The notes below the pieces were generated by a model. That model was not told the origin of the DNA and searched no databases. It saw nothing but the letters and a program-made list of their open reading frames with translations. DNA of 38,968 nt, taken from DATBLE01 sp046734335. Its GTDB lineage: Bacteria; Actinomycetota; Thermoleophilia; Gaiellales; Gaiellaceae. The position numbers were made by a program, and so were the translations under genes. Below, piece after piece: positions 29,766 to 37,469 of the stretch (the first letter of the stretch is position 1; each line of letters opens with the position of its first letter). Location of the stretch: contig JBKPRA010000004.1 of assembly GCA_046734335.1 (NCBI GenBank), positions 1-38,968 on the forward strand, written 5' to 3'.

Positions 29766-29780
29766 CCGTGGTATACACGG
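29766..29780. promoter_or_regulatory. Shared divergent leaderless promoter, palindromic
   Basis: CCGTG (29766-29770), GTATA (29771-29775), CACGG (29776-29780) form an inverted repeat in the 25-base gap between GTG 29762 (amidase, minus) and ATG 29788 (decarboxylase, plus). TATACA (29772-29777, plus) and TATACC (29775-29770, minus) are overlapping -10 boxes. Either start codon would be at or within a few bases of the transcript start, and neither has a ribosome site. The symmetry could also be a repressor site that shuts both genes. Confidence 0.5.
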
Positions 29781-29787
29781 TTCCCCC

Positions 29788-31395
29788 ATGACCACCGTCC
29801 GCGACCAGGCGTTCGATCTCTTCCGGAGGCGCGGCCTGACGACGATGTTCGCGAACCCGGGCTCGACCGAGGTCGCGTTCCTCACCGGCCTGCCGGACGA
29901 CTTCACCTTCGTGCTCGGGCTGCACGAGGGCTCGGTGGTCGGCATGGCGACCGGTTACGCCATCGGACGGCGGGAGCCCTCGCTTGTCCTGCTCCACACG
30001 ACCGCCGGTCTCGGGAATGCGGTCAGCGCGCTCGCCACCGCCCGGGTGAACCGCTCGCCGCTGGTCGTGCTCGTCGGCCAGCAGGACCGCCGGCACCTCT
30101 CCTACGAGCCGTTCCTCGCTGGCAAGCTGGCGGGGCTCGGCGGCGAGTACCCCGTGAAGGTCGAGCAGCCGGTCCGCGCACAGGACGTCCCGGGCGCGAT
30201 CGAGCGCGCGTACCACGCGGCGGCCACGTGGCGTGGGCCTGCGGTCGTGATCGTGCCGATGGACGACTGGGACGAGCCCGCAGACGAGGAGCGCGAGCCG
30301 GCGGCGGCCACCGGCACCGTTCACCGCGCGGCGGAAGCGGATCCCGCCGCGGTTGACGCGCTCGTGGCCTTCCTCGCCGACTCGCAGTCGCCCGCGATCG
30401 TGGTCGGCGCGGGGGCGGACGACCCGGAGTCGTGGGCGTCCCTGGTCCAGCTGGCCGAGCGCCTCGTCGCCCCGGTCTTCCAGGAGACGTTCGGCGCCCG
30501 CGCCGGGTTCCCGCAGGATCACCGACTGTACCTGGGCACCCTGCCGGCGGATCGAGCCGCCCTGCGGGAGCGGCTTGCCCCCTACGACACGGTTCTCGTG
30601 GTGGGCGCCCCCGCGTTCCGCCAGTCCGGATACGCGCCCGGCCGCCTGACCGAGCCGGGAACCCGGGTCGCGATCGTCACCGACGACCCGGAGGAGCTGC
30701 ATCGCAGTCCCGCCGACGTCGCGCTCCTGGCGCCACCCGCCGCCGTGTGTCGCACGCTCGCGGATCGGCTGCCGGCGCGCGCAGCCGACCCTCCCGAGCC
30801 GCTCGCCCTGCCGAAGCCGCCCGCCCCTCCGGCGCCCGGCGAGCCGCTCACGGCCGGCCATGTGCTCTCGGCACTCGCCGAACGACTGCCGCGTGACGCG
30901 GTCGTCCACGAGGAGGCTCCGGTCGACCGGCCCGAACTCGCCTACCGGCTTCCCGCGCGTGAGCCGCTCGGCTACCTGAGCGCCGCTCAGGGCGGGCTGG
31001 GGTTCGCCCTTCCCGGGGTGACCGGGCTGCGGATGGCGCTGCCGAACCGGCCGATCGTCGCCGTGGTCGGCGACGGGTCGGCGATCTACCAGATCCAGGC
31101 CGTCTGGAGCGCGGCCCACTACAACATCGGCGTGCTCTTCGTCGTCTTATCGAACGGTGGCTACGCGGTGATGGACGTGCTGGCCGAGCGGCACGGGGGG
31201 TCTGGGCCATGGCCCGGCTTCGGCGAGATCGAACTCGCCGCAGTCGCGCGCGGCTTCGGCTGCCCCGCCCGCCGGATCGCGACGCACGACGAGCTGACGA
31301 CGGCGCTGGACGAGGTCGTTCCGACGCTCGCAGACCGGACGGAGCCACTGTTGCTGGACGTGGTCATCGAGCCCACGCGGGCGTTCAACTACTGA
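29788..31395 (+). CDS. Benzoylformate-decarboxylase-like thiamine-diphosphate enzyme
   Basis: 535 residues, close to Pseudomonas putida benzoylformate decarboxylase in length and in order of motifs. S26, E47 and H70 fall at the same numbers (FANPGSTEVAFL, GLHEGSVVG, VLLHTTAG). The C-terminal cofactor motif is GDGSAIYQIQAVWSAAHYNI followed by SNGGYAVMDVL. The second active-site His of the Pseudomonas enzyme (H281, in FRYHQY) is Ser here (S280, in FRQSGY), so activity on benzoylformate is not assured. It probably decarboxylates an aromatic or branched 2-oxo acid to an aldehyde. The gene is divergent from the amidase and ends in a hairpin. Confidence 0.9.
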   Translation: MTTVRDQAFDLFRRRGLTTMFANPGSTEVAFLTGLPDDFTFVLGLHEGSVVGMATGYAIGRREPSLVLLHTTAGLGNAVSALATARVNRSPLVVLVGQQDRRHLSYEPFLAGKLAGLGGEYPVKVEQPVRAQDVPGAIERAYHAAATWRGPAVVIVPMDDWDEPADEEREPAAATGTVHRAAEADPAAVDALVAFLADSQSPAIVVGAGADDPESWASLVQLAERLVAPVFQETFGARAGFPQDHRLYLGTLPADRAALRERLAPYDTVLVVGAPAFRQSGYAPGRLTEPGTRVAIVTDDPEELHRSPADVALLAPPAAVCRTLADRLPARAADPPEPLALPKPPAPPAPGEPLTAGHVLSALAERLPRDAVVHEEAPVDRPELAYRLPAREPLGYLSAAQGGLGFALPGVTGLRMALPNRPIVAVVGDGSAIYQIQAVWSAAHYNIGVLFVVLSNGGYAVMDVLAERHGGSGPWPGFGEIELAAVARGFGCPARRIATHDELTTALDEVVPTLADRTEPLLLDVVIEPTRAFNY

Positions 31396-31398
31396 CGC

Positions 31399-31417
31399 GG
31401 GTCGCGCGCGACCCTTT
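31399..31417 (+). terminator. Hairpin after the decarboxylase gene
   Basis: GGGTCG-CGCG-CGACCC (31399-31414), a perfect palindrome followed by TTT, begins 3 bases after the stop codon. The T-run is short but rare in this DNA, so it is a plausible intrinsic terminator separating the decarboxylase from the Liv-type operon. Confidence 0.55.
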
Positions 31418-31430
31418 CGAATATGTCGAA
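31416..31430. promoter_or_regulatory. Short inverted repeat upstream of the Liv-type operon
   Basis: TTCGA (31416-31420), ATATG, TCGAA (31426-31430). It is the only AT-rich symmetric element in the 160-base gap before the binding-protein gene at 31556. It could be an operator; a clear promoter was not found (TTGCAT with a GAGGAT 17 bases on is weak). Confidence 0.3.
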
Positions 31431-31555
31431 CAGCGTCTTGCATAGGTGCGCCTGCTGTAGGAGGATCAGCGCCTCGGCATCGCGCTTGCCCGCGCCGCGA
31501 GATGCCCGCCCAGCCACGGACATGGGAATCCACATCGGATGAAGGAGGACGAGGG

Positions 31556-32863
31556 ATGATGCTTCGCAGGATTGCCTTCGCGGTCGCTCTCCCGGTCGCG
31601 TTGCTCGCGACCACGGCGCTCGCCACCGCGGCGAGCTCGAGGTCGACGGCGAAGGTCGGCTCGGCCGCCGCAGGCGCGACCGCAAGCAAATGCGGTGCAG
31701 GTACCGGGAAGAAAGCAACGGGTGCCCCGATCAAGCTCGGCGGCATCGACATGCTGATCCCCGGCGTCGACTTCACGACGATCGGGAAAGTGGCCAAGGC
31801 CTACTTCGACTGTGTCAACGACAACGGCGGCATCAAGGGCCGCCCGATCAAGTACATCCTCTACAACGAGCAGCTGAACCCGGCGCAGGAGGCCGCGCTG
31901 GCGCGGAAGCTGATCGAGAGCGACAAGGTCGTCGGCGTGGTCGGCAACACCAGCTTCGCCGAGTGTGGCGTCAACTGGAAGTACTACAAGTCCAAGGGCT
32001 ACCTCGTCATCGGCGCCGGCGTCCAGGCCGAGTGCTTCGGCACCCCGTCGTTCGCGGAGTCGAACATGGGGCCGCGCTACAGCGACATCGGCGCGGCTCA
32101 GGCACTAATCCGCGCAGGCGTCAAGAAGATCGCGATCGCCTCGCCGGACTCGATCTCGGCGTACGCCGACGGCGGAGTGGTCAAGCTCGGCGCGGCGAAG
32201 GGTGTCCAGGTCAAGGTCTTCCCGACCCACCTGCCCGTCACGGACGCCTCGTCCCAGCTGCTCCAGATGTACCAGTACGCCGGGGACGGCAACGGCATCA
32301 TCATCGACTTCACGCCCGACACGGCCCCGGCGTTCATGAAGGCCGCGATCTCGATGGGCATCGTGAGCAAGATCAAGTGGGGCTCGTCGACGCCGATTGC
32401 AAACACGTTCATGGCCGGCCAGTTCCCGCAGTTCGACGGCCATCTGTGGATCAACAGCGAGTTCGGCCTGCTCGATGCGTCGCAGGGCCCCGACACCCGC
32501 CTGATGCTGGCCATCCAGAAGAAGTACGCGCCGACCATCGCTCCGCAGGCGTTCGGACAGATGGGCTTCATGGACGCGAAGTTCGCCACGACGGCCCTGC
32601 TCAGCATCAAGGGCCCGATCACGGCAGCCTCGTACAACAGGGCGGCTCGCAACCTGAAGAACGTCCGCACGGACATCCTCTGCAAGCCGTGGTACGTGGG
32701 GAACGCACTGCCCTACCACATTCCCAACAACACAGACATCACGGTCGACTACAAGGACGGCAAGGTCGTCCTGAAGGAGAAGTGCTTCGACATCGCTCCG
32801 GTCGACAAGGAGCTGGCCCAGACCCGGGTCTGGGAGAAGAAGTTCAACCTGAACACGAAGTAG
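31556..32863 (+). CDS. Branched-chain-amino-acid-type ABC importer, binding protein (LivK-like)
   Basis: 435 residues from ATG 31556, 7 bases after AAGGAGG (31542-31548). A signal segment (RRIAFAVALPVALLATTALA) has no lipobox. The type I binding fold starts near residue 60 (APIKLGGIDMLIPGVDFTTI) and includes AYFDCVNDNGGIKGRPIKYI, AALARKLIESDKVVGVVGNT and VKKIAIASPDSISAYADGG. That start resembles Liv-type receptors that bind aromatic or other carboxylic acids as well as amino acids; the ligand is unknown. Six cysteines suggest disulfides. First gene of the operon continuing to the end of the window. Confidence 0.92.
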   Translation: MMLRRIAFAVALPVALLATTALATAASSRSTAKVGSAAAGATASKCGAGTGKKATGAPIKLGGIDMLIPGVDFTTIGKVAKAYFDCVNDNGGIKGRPIKYILYNEQLNPAQEAALARKLIESDKVVGVVGNTSFAECGVNWKYYKSKGYLVIGAGVQAECFGTPSFAESNMGPRYSDIGAAQALIRAGVKKIAIASPDSISAYADGGVVKLGAAKGVQVKVFPTHLPVTDASSQLLQMYQYAGDGNGIIIDFTPDTAPAFMKAAISMGIVSKIKWGSSTPIANTFMAGQFPQFDGHLWINSEFGLLDASQGPDTRLMLAIQKKYAPTIAPQAFGQMGFMDAKFATTALLSIKGPITAASYNRAARNLKNVRTDILCKPWYVGNALPYHIPNNTDITVDYKDGKVVLKEKCFDIAPVDKELAQTRVWEKKFNLNTK

Positions 32864-32904
32864 GCAAATAGACGAATGACGATCAGGGCTCCAGGGGACG
32901 CCGC

Positions 32905-33852
32905 GTGACCAGCATCCTCGCCTTCAGCGTGTTCGGCGTGGACTGGCAGCTCCTCAAGCCCTTCATCGTGATCGGGCTGGCGTTCGGCGGCGTGTATGCG
33001 CTGTCGGGCGTCGGCCTGGTCGTCCTGTACCGGGCAACGGGGGTGCTGAACGTCGCCTTCGGCGCCATCGGCGCCGCCGGCGCCCTGATCGCCTACTACA
33101 TCACCCAGCACACGGGCTGGCCGGACTGGCTCGCCTTCACGATCTGTGTGCTCACGGGCGGGGTCATCAACCTCCTGTACGGAATGGTCTTCGGCCCCGC
33201 CTTCGCACGCCGCGATCCGCTCGTCAAGATGATGGGAACGCTCGGGCTGGCGCTCGTCCTGCTCGGCCTCATGGCCTGGCGTGCACCGATCGGAGGTGCC
33301 TTCGCGCGGTTCCTTCCGCTCCCCAGTTCGGAGCACCACTACACGATCTGGGGTACCGCGGTCAGCCTGACCCAGATCATCGCGATCGGGCTCGCGTTCG
33401 CGATCACCGTCGCGGTGACCGTGTTCCTCCGCGTGACGAAGCTCGGCACGGCGATGCGCGCACTCGCGAACGACCGCGAGATCACCGCCACCCTCGGCGT
33501 TCCCGTTCGGCGGGTGGAGGCGGCGGCGTGGTTCGGGTCGGGCATCTTCTGCGGCATGGCCGGGCTGCTCCTCCCCGACCTGCTCACGTCGCTCGATCAG
33601 TCGGCGCTGACGTTCCTGGTCATCTCCTCGCTCGCCGCAGCGTTGATCGGTCGCCTGCGGTCGCTGTGGATGACACTCTTCGGCGGGCTCGCCGTCGGGC
33701 TGCTCCAGGCGGTCATCACCCCGTACACGAGGTCGACGCCGATCAGCTCGATCTCGAGCTACCGCGCAGCGGCGCCGTTCGTGCTCGCGATCATCGCGCT
33801 CCTGTACATGTCCCGCAGGCGAGTCGTCACCCTTTCGCGGACCACCTACTAG
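32905..33852 (+). CDS. Branched-chain-type ABC permease (LivH-like)
   Basis: 315 residues with about eight helices, from GTG 32905. LivH markers are GGVYALSGVGLVVLYRATGV, LNVAFGAIGAAGALIAYYIT, RVTKLGTAMRALANDREITA (the ATPase-contact loop with the conserved A-x-A-x-x) and GSGIFCGMAGLLLPDLL. It pairs with LivM to form the channel. Gap of 41 bases after the binding-protein gene; the CAGGGGACG before the GTG may be a weak ribosome site. Confidence 0.93.
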   Translation: MTSILAFSVFGVDWQLLKPFIVIGLAFGGVYALSGVGLVVLYRATGVLNVAFGAIGAAGALIAYYITQHTGWPDWLAFTICVLTGGVINLLYGMVFGPAFARRDPLVKMMGTLGLALVLLGLMAWRAPIGGAFARFLPLPSSEHHYTIWGTAVSLTQIIAIGLAFAITVAVTVFLRVTKLGTAMRALANDREITATLGVPVRRVEAAAWFGSGIFCGMAGLLLPDLLTSLDQSALTFLVISSLAAALIGRLRSLWMTLFGGLAVGLLQAVITPYTRSTPISSISSYRAAAPFVLAIIALLYMSRRRVVTLSRTTY

Positions 33853-33855
33853 ACG

Positions 33856-35049
33856 GTGACTGACGCACCGGTACCGACGGGGCGGCGCGCCTTGGCCCAC
33901 CCGGCTATCGTCGATCGGAAGACGTCGGGCGGCCTGATCGCCGCCGCGGTCCTGCTCGTTCTGGCGCTGTTGGTGCTGCCGGCGATCGCCGGCTCCGACT
34001 GGATCACGACGTTCACGAGCGTGGCCATCTACTCGATCGCCGCGCTCGGTTTCGGCCTGCTCTACGGACGGGTCGGGATGATCTCCCTCGGTCAGGTCGC
34101 TCTGCTTTCGATCGGCTGTTGGATCGGCACGCGCCTTGCGTACGCGACCTCGATCCCGTTCCCCCTGCTGCTGATCGTCGACGGAGCGATCGTGATGACG
34201 ATCGGCGTGCTCGTGGGCCTGACGGCAATTCGCCTCTCAGGCCTCTACCTCGCGCTGATCACGCTGATGTTCGCCGCCGCCACGACCGTGGTGCTGTCGG
34301 TGATCGACTTCCCGAACGGGGGCGGCGGCTTCACCGGCCATACGTCGAGCCCAAACCTGTCGGGGCTCGCGAACGTCCGGCGGCCGGAGATGGCGGTCGG
34401 CGACACCGCCTACTACCGCTACGTCGTGATCGTGGCGGCGATCCTCTTCGTCGTCGCCCTGCTCCACGTCGCGACCAAACCCGGTCGCGCGTGGGCATCG
34501 ATCCGCGAGAGCGAGCCGGCCGCGATCGCGGCGGGTGTGAACATCACCTTCTACAAGCTCTGGGCCTTCGCACTGGCCTCGTTCCTGACCGGTGTCGCCG
34601 GCTGCCTGCTCGCCGCCCTGAACGGCGTCTCGCGCGCGATCAACTTCCAGACACAGGACTCGCTGACACTGGCCGCGACCGCGCTGATCGGCGGGATCTT
34701 CAGCCTCTGGGGGGCGCTCATCGCCGGGATCTTCAACCAGCTCCTGCCGTTCCTCTTCCAGGCGCAGTGGAACGTGAACCCGAACTTCCTTCTCGTCGTC
34801 TTCGGCGCCGGGCTGTTGCAGGTACTGCTCAGCGCGCCCGGCGGCCTGATCGACCAGTTTCCGAAGGACATGGCCAATCTGGCGCGGCTGATCGCCCGCA
34901 AGGTGCCCGTCACCCGCCAGGCGGCGCTCGGGATCGGAAGCATCCTCGCGCTGATCCTGGGAATCGTCCTGCTCGCCACGGCCCCGCCGCTCCTCGGCCT
35001 GGTCGTGGTCATGCTGTCTCCGGTGCTCGCTGCCTACTCCCAGAGCTGA
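33856..35049 (+). CDS. Branched-chain-type ABC permease (LivM-like)
   Basis: 397 residues, starting at GTG 33856 3 bases after the LivH stop. Helices include GLIAAAVLLVLALLVLPAIA and LALITLMFAAATTVVLSVI. The LivM-type contact loop is SIRESEPAAIAAGVNITFYK, followed by FALASFLTGVAGCLLAAL and ALIGGIFSLWGALIAGIFNQ. Two extra hydrophobic segments at the C-terminus (about 350-395: LGIGSILALILGIVLLATAP and onward) make it longer than the usual LivM of about 330 residues. It forms the channel with LivH. Confidence 0.93.
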   Translation: MTDAPVPTGRRALAHPAIVDRKTSGGLIAAAVLLVLALLVLPAIAGSDWITTFTSVAIYSIAALGFGLLYGRVGMISLGQVALLSIGCWIGTRLAYATSIPFPLLLIVDGAIVMTIGVLVGLTAIRLSGLYLALITLMFAAATTVVLSVIDFPNGGGGFTGHTSSPNLSGLANVRRPEMAVGDTAYYRYVVIVAAILFVVALLHVATKPGRAWASIRESEPAAIAAGVNITFYKLWAFALASFLTGVAGCLLAALNGVSRAINFQTQDSLTLAATALIGGIFSLWGALIAGIFNQLLPFLFQAQWNVNPNFLLVVFGAGLLQVLLSAPGGLIDQFPKDMANLARLIARKVPVTRQAALGIGSILALILGIVLLATAPPLLGLVVVMLSPVLAAYSQS

Positions 35050-35052
35050 CGC

Positions 35053-35769
35053 GTGATCGAGATCGACAACCTCACGGTTCGTTTCGGAGGCGTCACCCCG
35101 ATCGACGGCATGTCGGTCGTCTTCGAGAGCGGGACCTGCGGCCTGATCGGCCCGAACGGCGCCGGCAAGACGACCTTCTTCAACGTGATGAGCGGTTTCG
35201 TCAAGCCGGCCGCCGGGACGGTCACCGCCTTCGGCGAGAACCTGTTGAAGATGACCGACTACCGCCGGGCGCGGTGGGGCCTGCGGCGGACGTTCCAGAC
35301 GGAGATGGCAATCGAGCAGCTCACCGTCTTCGACAACGTGGCGATGATCCACGAGCACTCCTCGGCGAAGCGCGCCACCCGCCGGCAGGACGTGCTCGAG
35401 GCGATCGAGTTCGTCGGGCTGACGGCGGCGCCCAGGGCGAAGGTCGGGACGCTGAACGCCCGCAACCGTCGGCTGGTCGAGCTGGCCCGGGCCGTCGTCG
35501 GCAAGCCCCGGCTGGTGCTGCTGGACGAGCCCGCCGCCGGGCTTCCCGAGGAGGAGACCGGCCACATGACCGAGGTGATCCAGAAGATCCCCGCCGAGGT
35601 CGGCGCGTCGGTGATCCTCGTCGACCACGACATGAGCCTCGTCTCCGCCTGCTGCCAGACGACGGCGGTGATCGACTTCGGGAAGCTGATCGCGTCCGGA
35701 CCCACTCCCGAGGTGCTACGGGACGAGCACGTGATGCGGGCGTACCTCGGAACGGAGACGGAGCTGTGA
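35053..35769 (+). CDS. Branched-chain-type ABC ATPase (LivG-like), degenerate signature
   Basis: 238 residues from GTG 35053. Walker A GPNGAGKTT (33-41), a Q-loop in RRTFQTEMAIEQLTVFDNVA, Walker B LVLLDEPAAGLPEEE (155-169) and the switch His in LVDHDMSLV (H192) are intact. The signature segment reads TLNARNRRLVELARA (133-147), where LivG proteins normally have LSYGQQR or similar; the Ser/Gly pair that contacts ATP is missing. Since the dimer with LivF uses one signature from each subunit, one ATP site would be defective. It is coupled to LivF through GTGA. Confidence 0.92.
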   Translation: MIEIDNLTVRFGGVTPIDGMSVVFESGTCGLIGPNGAGKTTFFNVMSGFVKPAAGTVTAFGENLLKMTDYRRARWGLRRTFQTEMAIEQLTVFDNVAMIHEHSSAKRATRRQDVLEAIEFVGLTAAPRAKVGTLNARNRRLVELARAVVGKPRLVLLDEPAAGLPEEETGHMTEVIQKIPAEVGASVILVDHDMSLVSACCQTTAVIDFGKLIASGPTPEVLRDEHVMRAYLGTETEL

Positions 35770-36533
35770 GCGGGACCGTGTCCACCTTGAAGATCGAGGG
35801 ACTGAAGGTTTCACGCGGCGGCAAGGAGATCCTGCACGGGATCTCGCTCGAAGTGCCCCGGGGCGAGGTGACGACGCTGCTCGGGCCGAACGGCGCCGGC
35901 AAGTCGACGATGGTGCTCTCGGTCGGCGGCGTCCTGCGCCCGACCGACGGCGAGGTCTCGGTCGACGGTACGCCGCTGACGAGTCTCCGGCCCGAGCGGA
36001 TCCGCCAAGCCGGGGTCGCGATCGTCCCCGAGGGGCGCAGGCTCCTGCCCGACCTGACGGTCGAGGACAACCTCCGCGTCGCCACCTACGCGCTCGGCCG
36101 CGAAGAGGCGAAGAAGGGCATCGCGTACGCGACGGAGCTGTTCCCGCATCTCGAGACGCGCTGGCACGCGGTCGCGCGGACGCTCTCGGGCGGCGAGCAG
36201 CAGATGGTCGTGCTCGCCCAGGCACTCGTTTCCCGGCCGAAGTTCGTGCTCGTCGACGAGCTGTCGCTCGGCCTCGCGCCGGTCGTGGTGCAGCGGCTCA
36301 TCCCCGCGCTCCAGGAGGCCGCGGCACAGGGTGTCGGCGTGCTGCTGATCGAGCAGTTCGTGCACGTCGCGCTCGGACTCGCCCAGAACGCCTATGTGCT
36401 CGAGGGCGGCCGGATCGTCTACGAGGGCACCGCGGCCGACCTGAAGGCCAACCCGGAAAAACTCCACTCCGCGTACCTCCTGCGGGAGCGCAGAGACGCC
36501 GCCGAGCTGCTCGAGGATGTCGACGTCGGCTGA
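35766..36533 (+). CDS. Branched-chain-type ABC ATPase (LivF-like)
   Basis: 255 residues from GTG 35766, overlapping the LivG stop by 4 bases; the longer frame upstream is a shadow of LivM and LivG. Complete motifs: Walker A GPNGAGKST, Q-loop VAIVPEGRRLLPDLTVEDNL, signature LSGGEQQMVVLAQAL, Walker B FVLVDELSLGLAPVVV (Leu-Ser after the Glu, as usual in LivF) and IEQFVHVALGLA. It has a normal signature, unlike its partner. The C-terminal 16 bases overlap the SnoaL-like gene start. Confidence 0.94.
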   Translation: MSGTVSTLKIEGLKVSRGGKEILHGISLEVPRGEVTTLLGPNGAGKSTMVLSVGGVLRPTDGEVSVDGTPLTSLRPERIRQAGVAIVPEGRRLLPDLTVEDNLRVATYALGREEAKKGIAYATELFPHLETRWHAVARTLSGGEQQMVVLAQALVSRPKFVLVDELSLGLAPVVVQRLIPALQEAAAQGVGVLLIEQFVHVALGLAQNAYVLEGGRIVYEGTAADLKANPEKLHSAYLLRERRDAAELLEDVDVG

Positions 36534-37119
36534 CGAGGCCCGGATTCGGAGCCTCGTCGAGAACTGGGTCGTCTGGCGCGACGCCGGCGACTGGGAGCGC
36601 TTCCGCACGGTCTGGCACGACGACGGCAGGATGATGGCGACCTGGTTCCAGGGGAGTTGCGACGACTTCATCCGGGTGAGCCGCGAAGGCTTCGAGCGCG
36701 GGGTGCGCATTCTCCACTTCCTCGGCGGCATCTCGGTCGACATCGAGGGGGACAGGGCCGTGTCACAGGCGAAGATGACGATCACCCAGCGGGCCGACGT
36801 CGAAGGCTCCGAATGCGACGTCGTCTGCACCGGCCGATTCGTCGACTTCCTCGAGCGGAGGGACGGCCGCTGGGGAATCGTTCTGCGCCAGCCGATCTAC
36901 GAGTCCGACCGCATCATCCCGGTCGACCCGACCGCCCCGCCGCAGCTCGACCGACGCCTGCTCGAGTCGTTCCCCGTCGGCTACCGCCACCTCGCCTACC
37001 TCCAGACCCGGAACGGGTTCACGGTCAAGCCGGACATGCCGGGACTGACCGGCCCGGAGGTCCAGGCGCTCTACGCGAGTACCGCGAAGTGGCTTTCGGG
37101 AGAGAATCTCGACCGATGA
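36517..37119 (+). CDS. SnoaL/NTF2-like protein
   Basis: 200 residues with the NTF2-like cone fold: RIRSLVENWVVWRDAGDWERF then RTVWHDDGRMMATWFQGS, an FERGVRILHFLGGI segment, IEGDRAVSQAKMTITQRAD and GRFVDFLERRDGRWGIVLRQ. Such proteins serve as isomerases, dehydratases, or small hydroxylase or oxidoreductase partners. An unrecognised tail (about 145-200) extends past the domain. ATG 36517 lies within the end of LivF (17-base overlap), and the stop overlaps the next gene, so it is firmly part of the importer-dehydrogenase operon. The function is not readable; a dehydratase or isomerase acting next to the GMC enzyme is a fair guess. Confidence 0.82.
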   Translation: MSTSADEARIRSLVENWVVWRDAGDWERFRTVWHDDGRMMATWFQGSCDDFIRVSREGFERGVRILHFLGGISVDIEGDRAVSQAKMTITQRADVEGSECDVVCTGRFVDFLERRDGRWGIVLRQPIYESDRIIPVDPTAPPQLDRRLLESFPVGYRHLAYLQTRNGFTVKPDMPGLTGPEVQALYASTAKWLSGENLDR

Positions 37120-37469
37120 CCGCGCTCGACGACACGCGGGCCGAGAAGCTGGCAGCTCTGTGCGAAGCGATCGTCCCCGGGTCGAGTCGCGTAGGCCCCG
37201 AGGTCTACATCGACGCGATCCTCGCCGCCATGCCGCCGCCCGTCCGCGACCAGGCGCTCGCGTCGATCGACGCGCTGGATCCGGACCGGCTGGGCGAGCA
37301 GGAGCTGACTCCCGAGTTCGCATTCGTCCGTGCGTTGGCGTGCGAGGCGTACTACAGCGACTTCGTCGCGCCGGGCAAGGAAGGGCCGGGCGCGTGGGCG
37401 GAGATCGACTTCGCTCCCCCCGTCGTCCAACGGCTCCGCAAGGACTGGTCCTGGCTGGGGATCGAATGA
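37116..37469 (+). CDS. Small subunit of a GMC-type dehydrogenase (gluconate 2-dehydrogenase subunit 3-like)
   Basis: 117 residues resembling the gluconate 2-dehydrogenase subunit 3 family: KLAALCEAIVPGSSR near the start, YIDAILAAMPP, EFAFVRALACEAYYSDF and PGAWAEIDFAPP. These partners bind the large GMC flavoprotein and, in exported complexes, carry its Tat signal. Here there is no signal peptide, so the complex probably stays in the cytoplasm. ATG 37116 overlaps the stop of the SnoaL-like gene, and its own stop overlaps the GMC start (ATGA), a sign of a tight stoichiometric pair. Confidence 0.8.
   Translation: MTALDDTRAEKLAALCEAIVPGSSRVGPEVYIDAILAAMPPPVRDQALASIDALDPDRLGEQELTPEFAFVRALACEAYYSDFVAPGKEGPGAWAEIDFAPPVVQRLRKDWSWLGIE

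Noticed and set aside
34119..35765. N-terminal extension of the LivF frame across LivM and LivG
   Set aside because: Overlaps two clearly coding genes in another frame; homology of LivF begins at GTG 35766.
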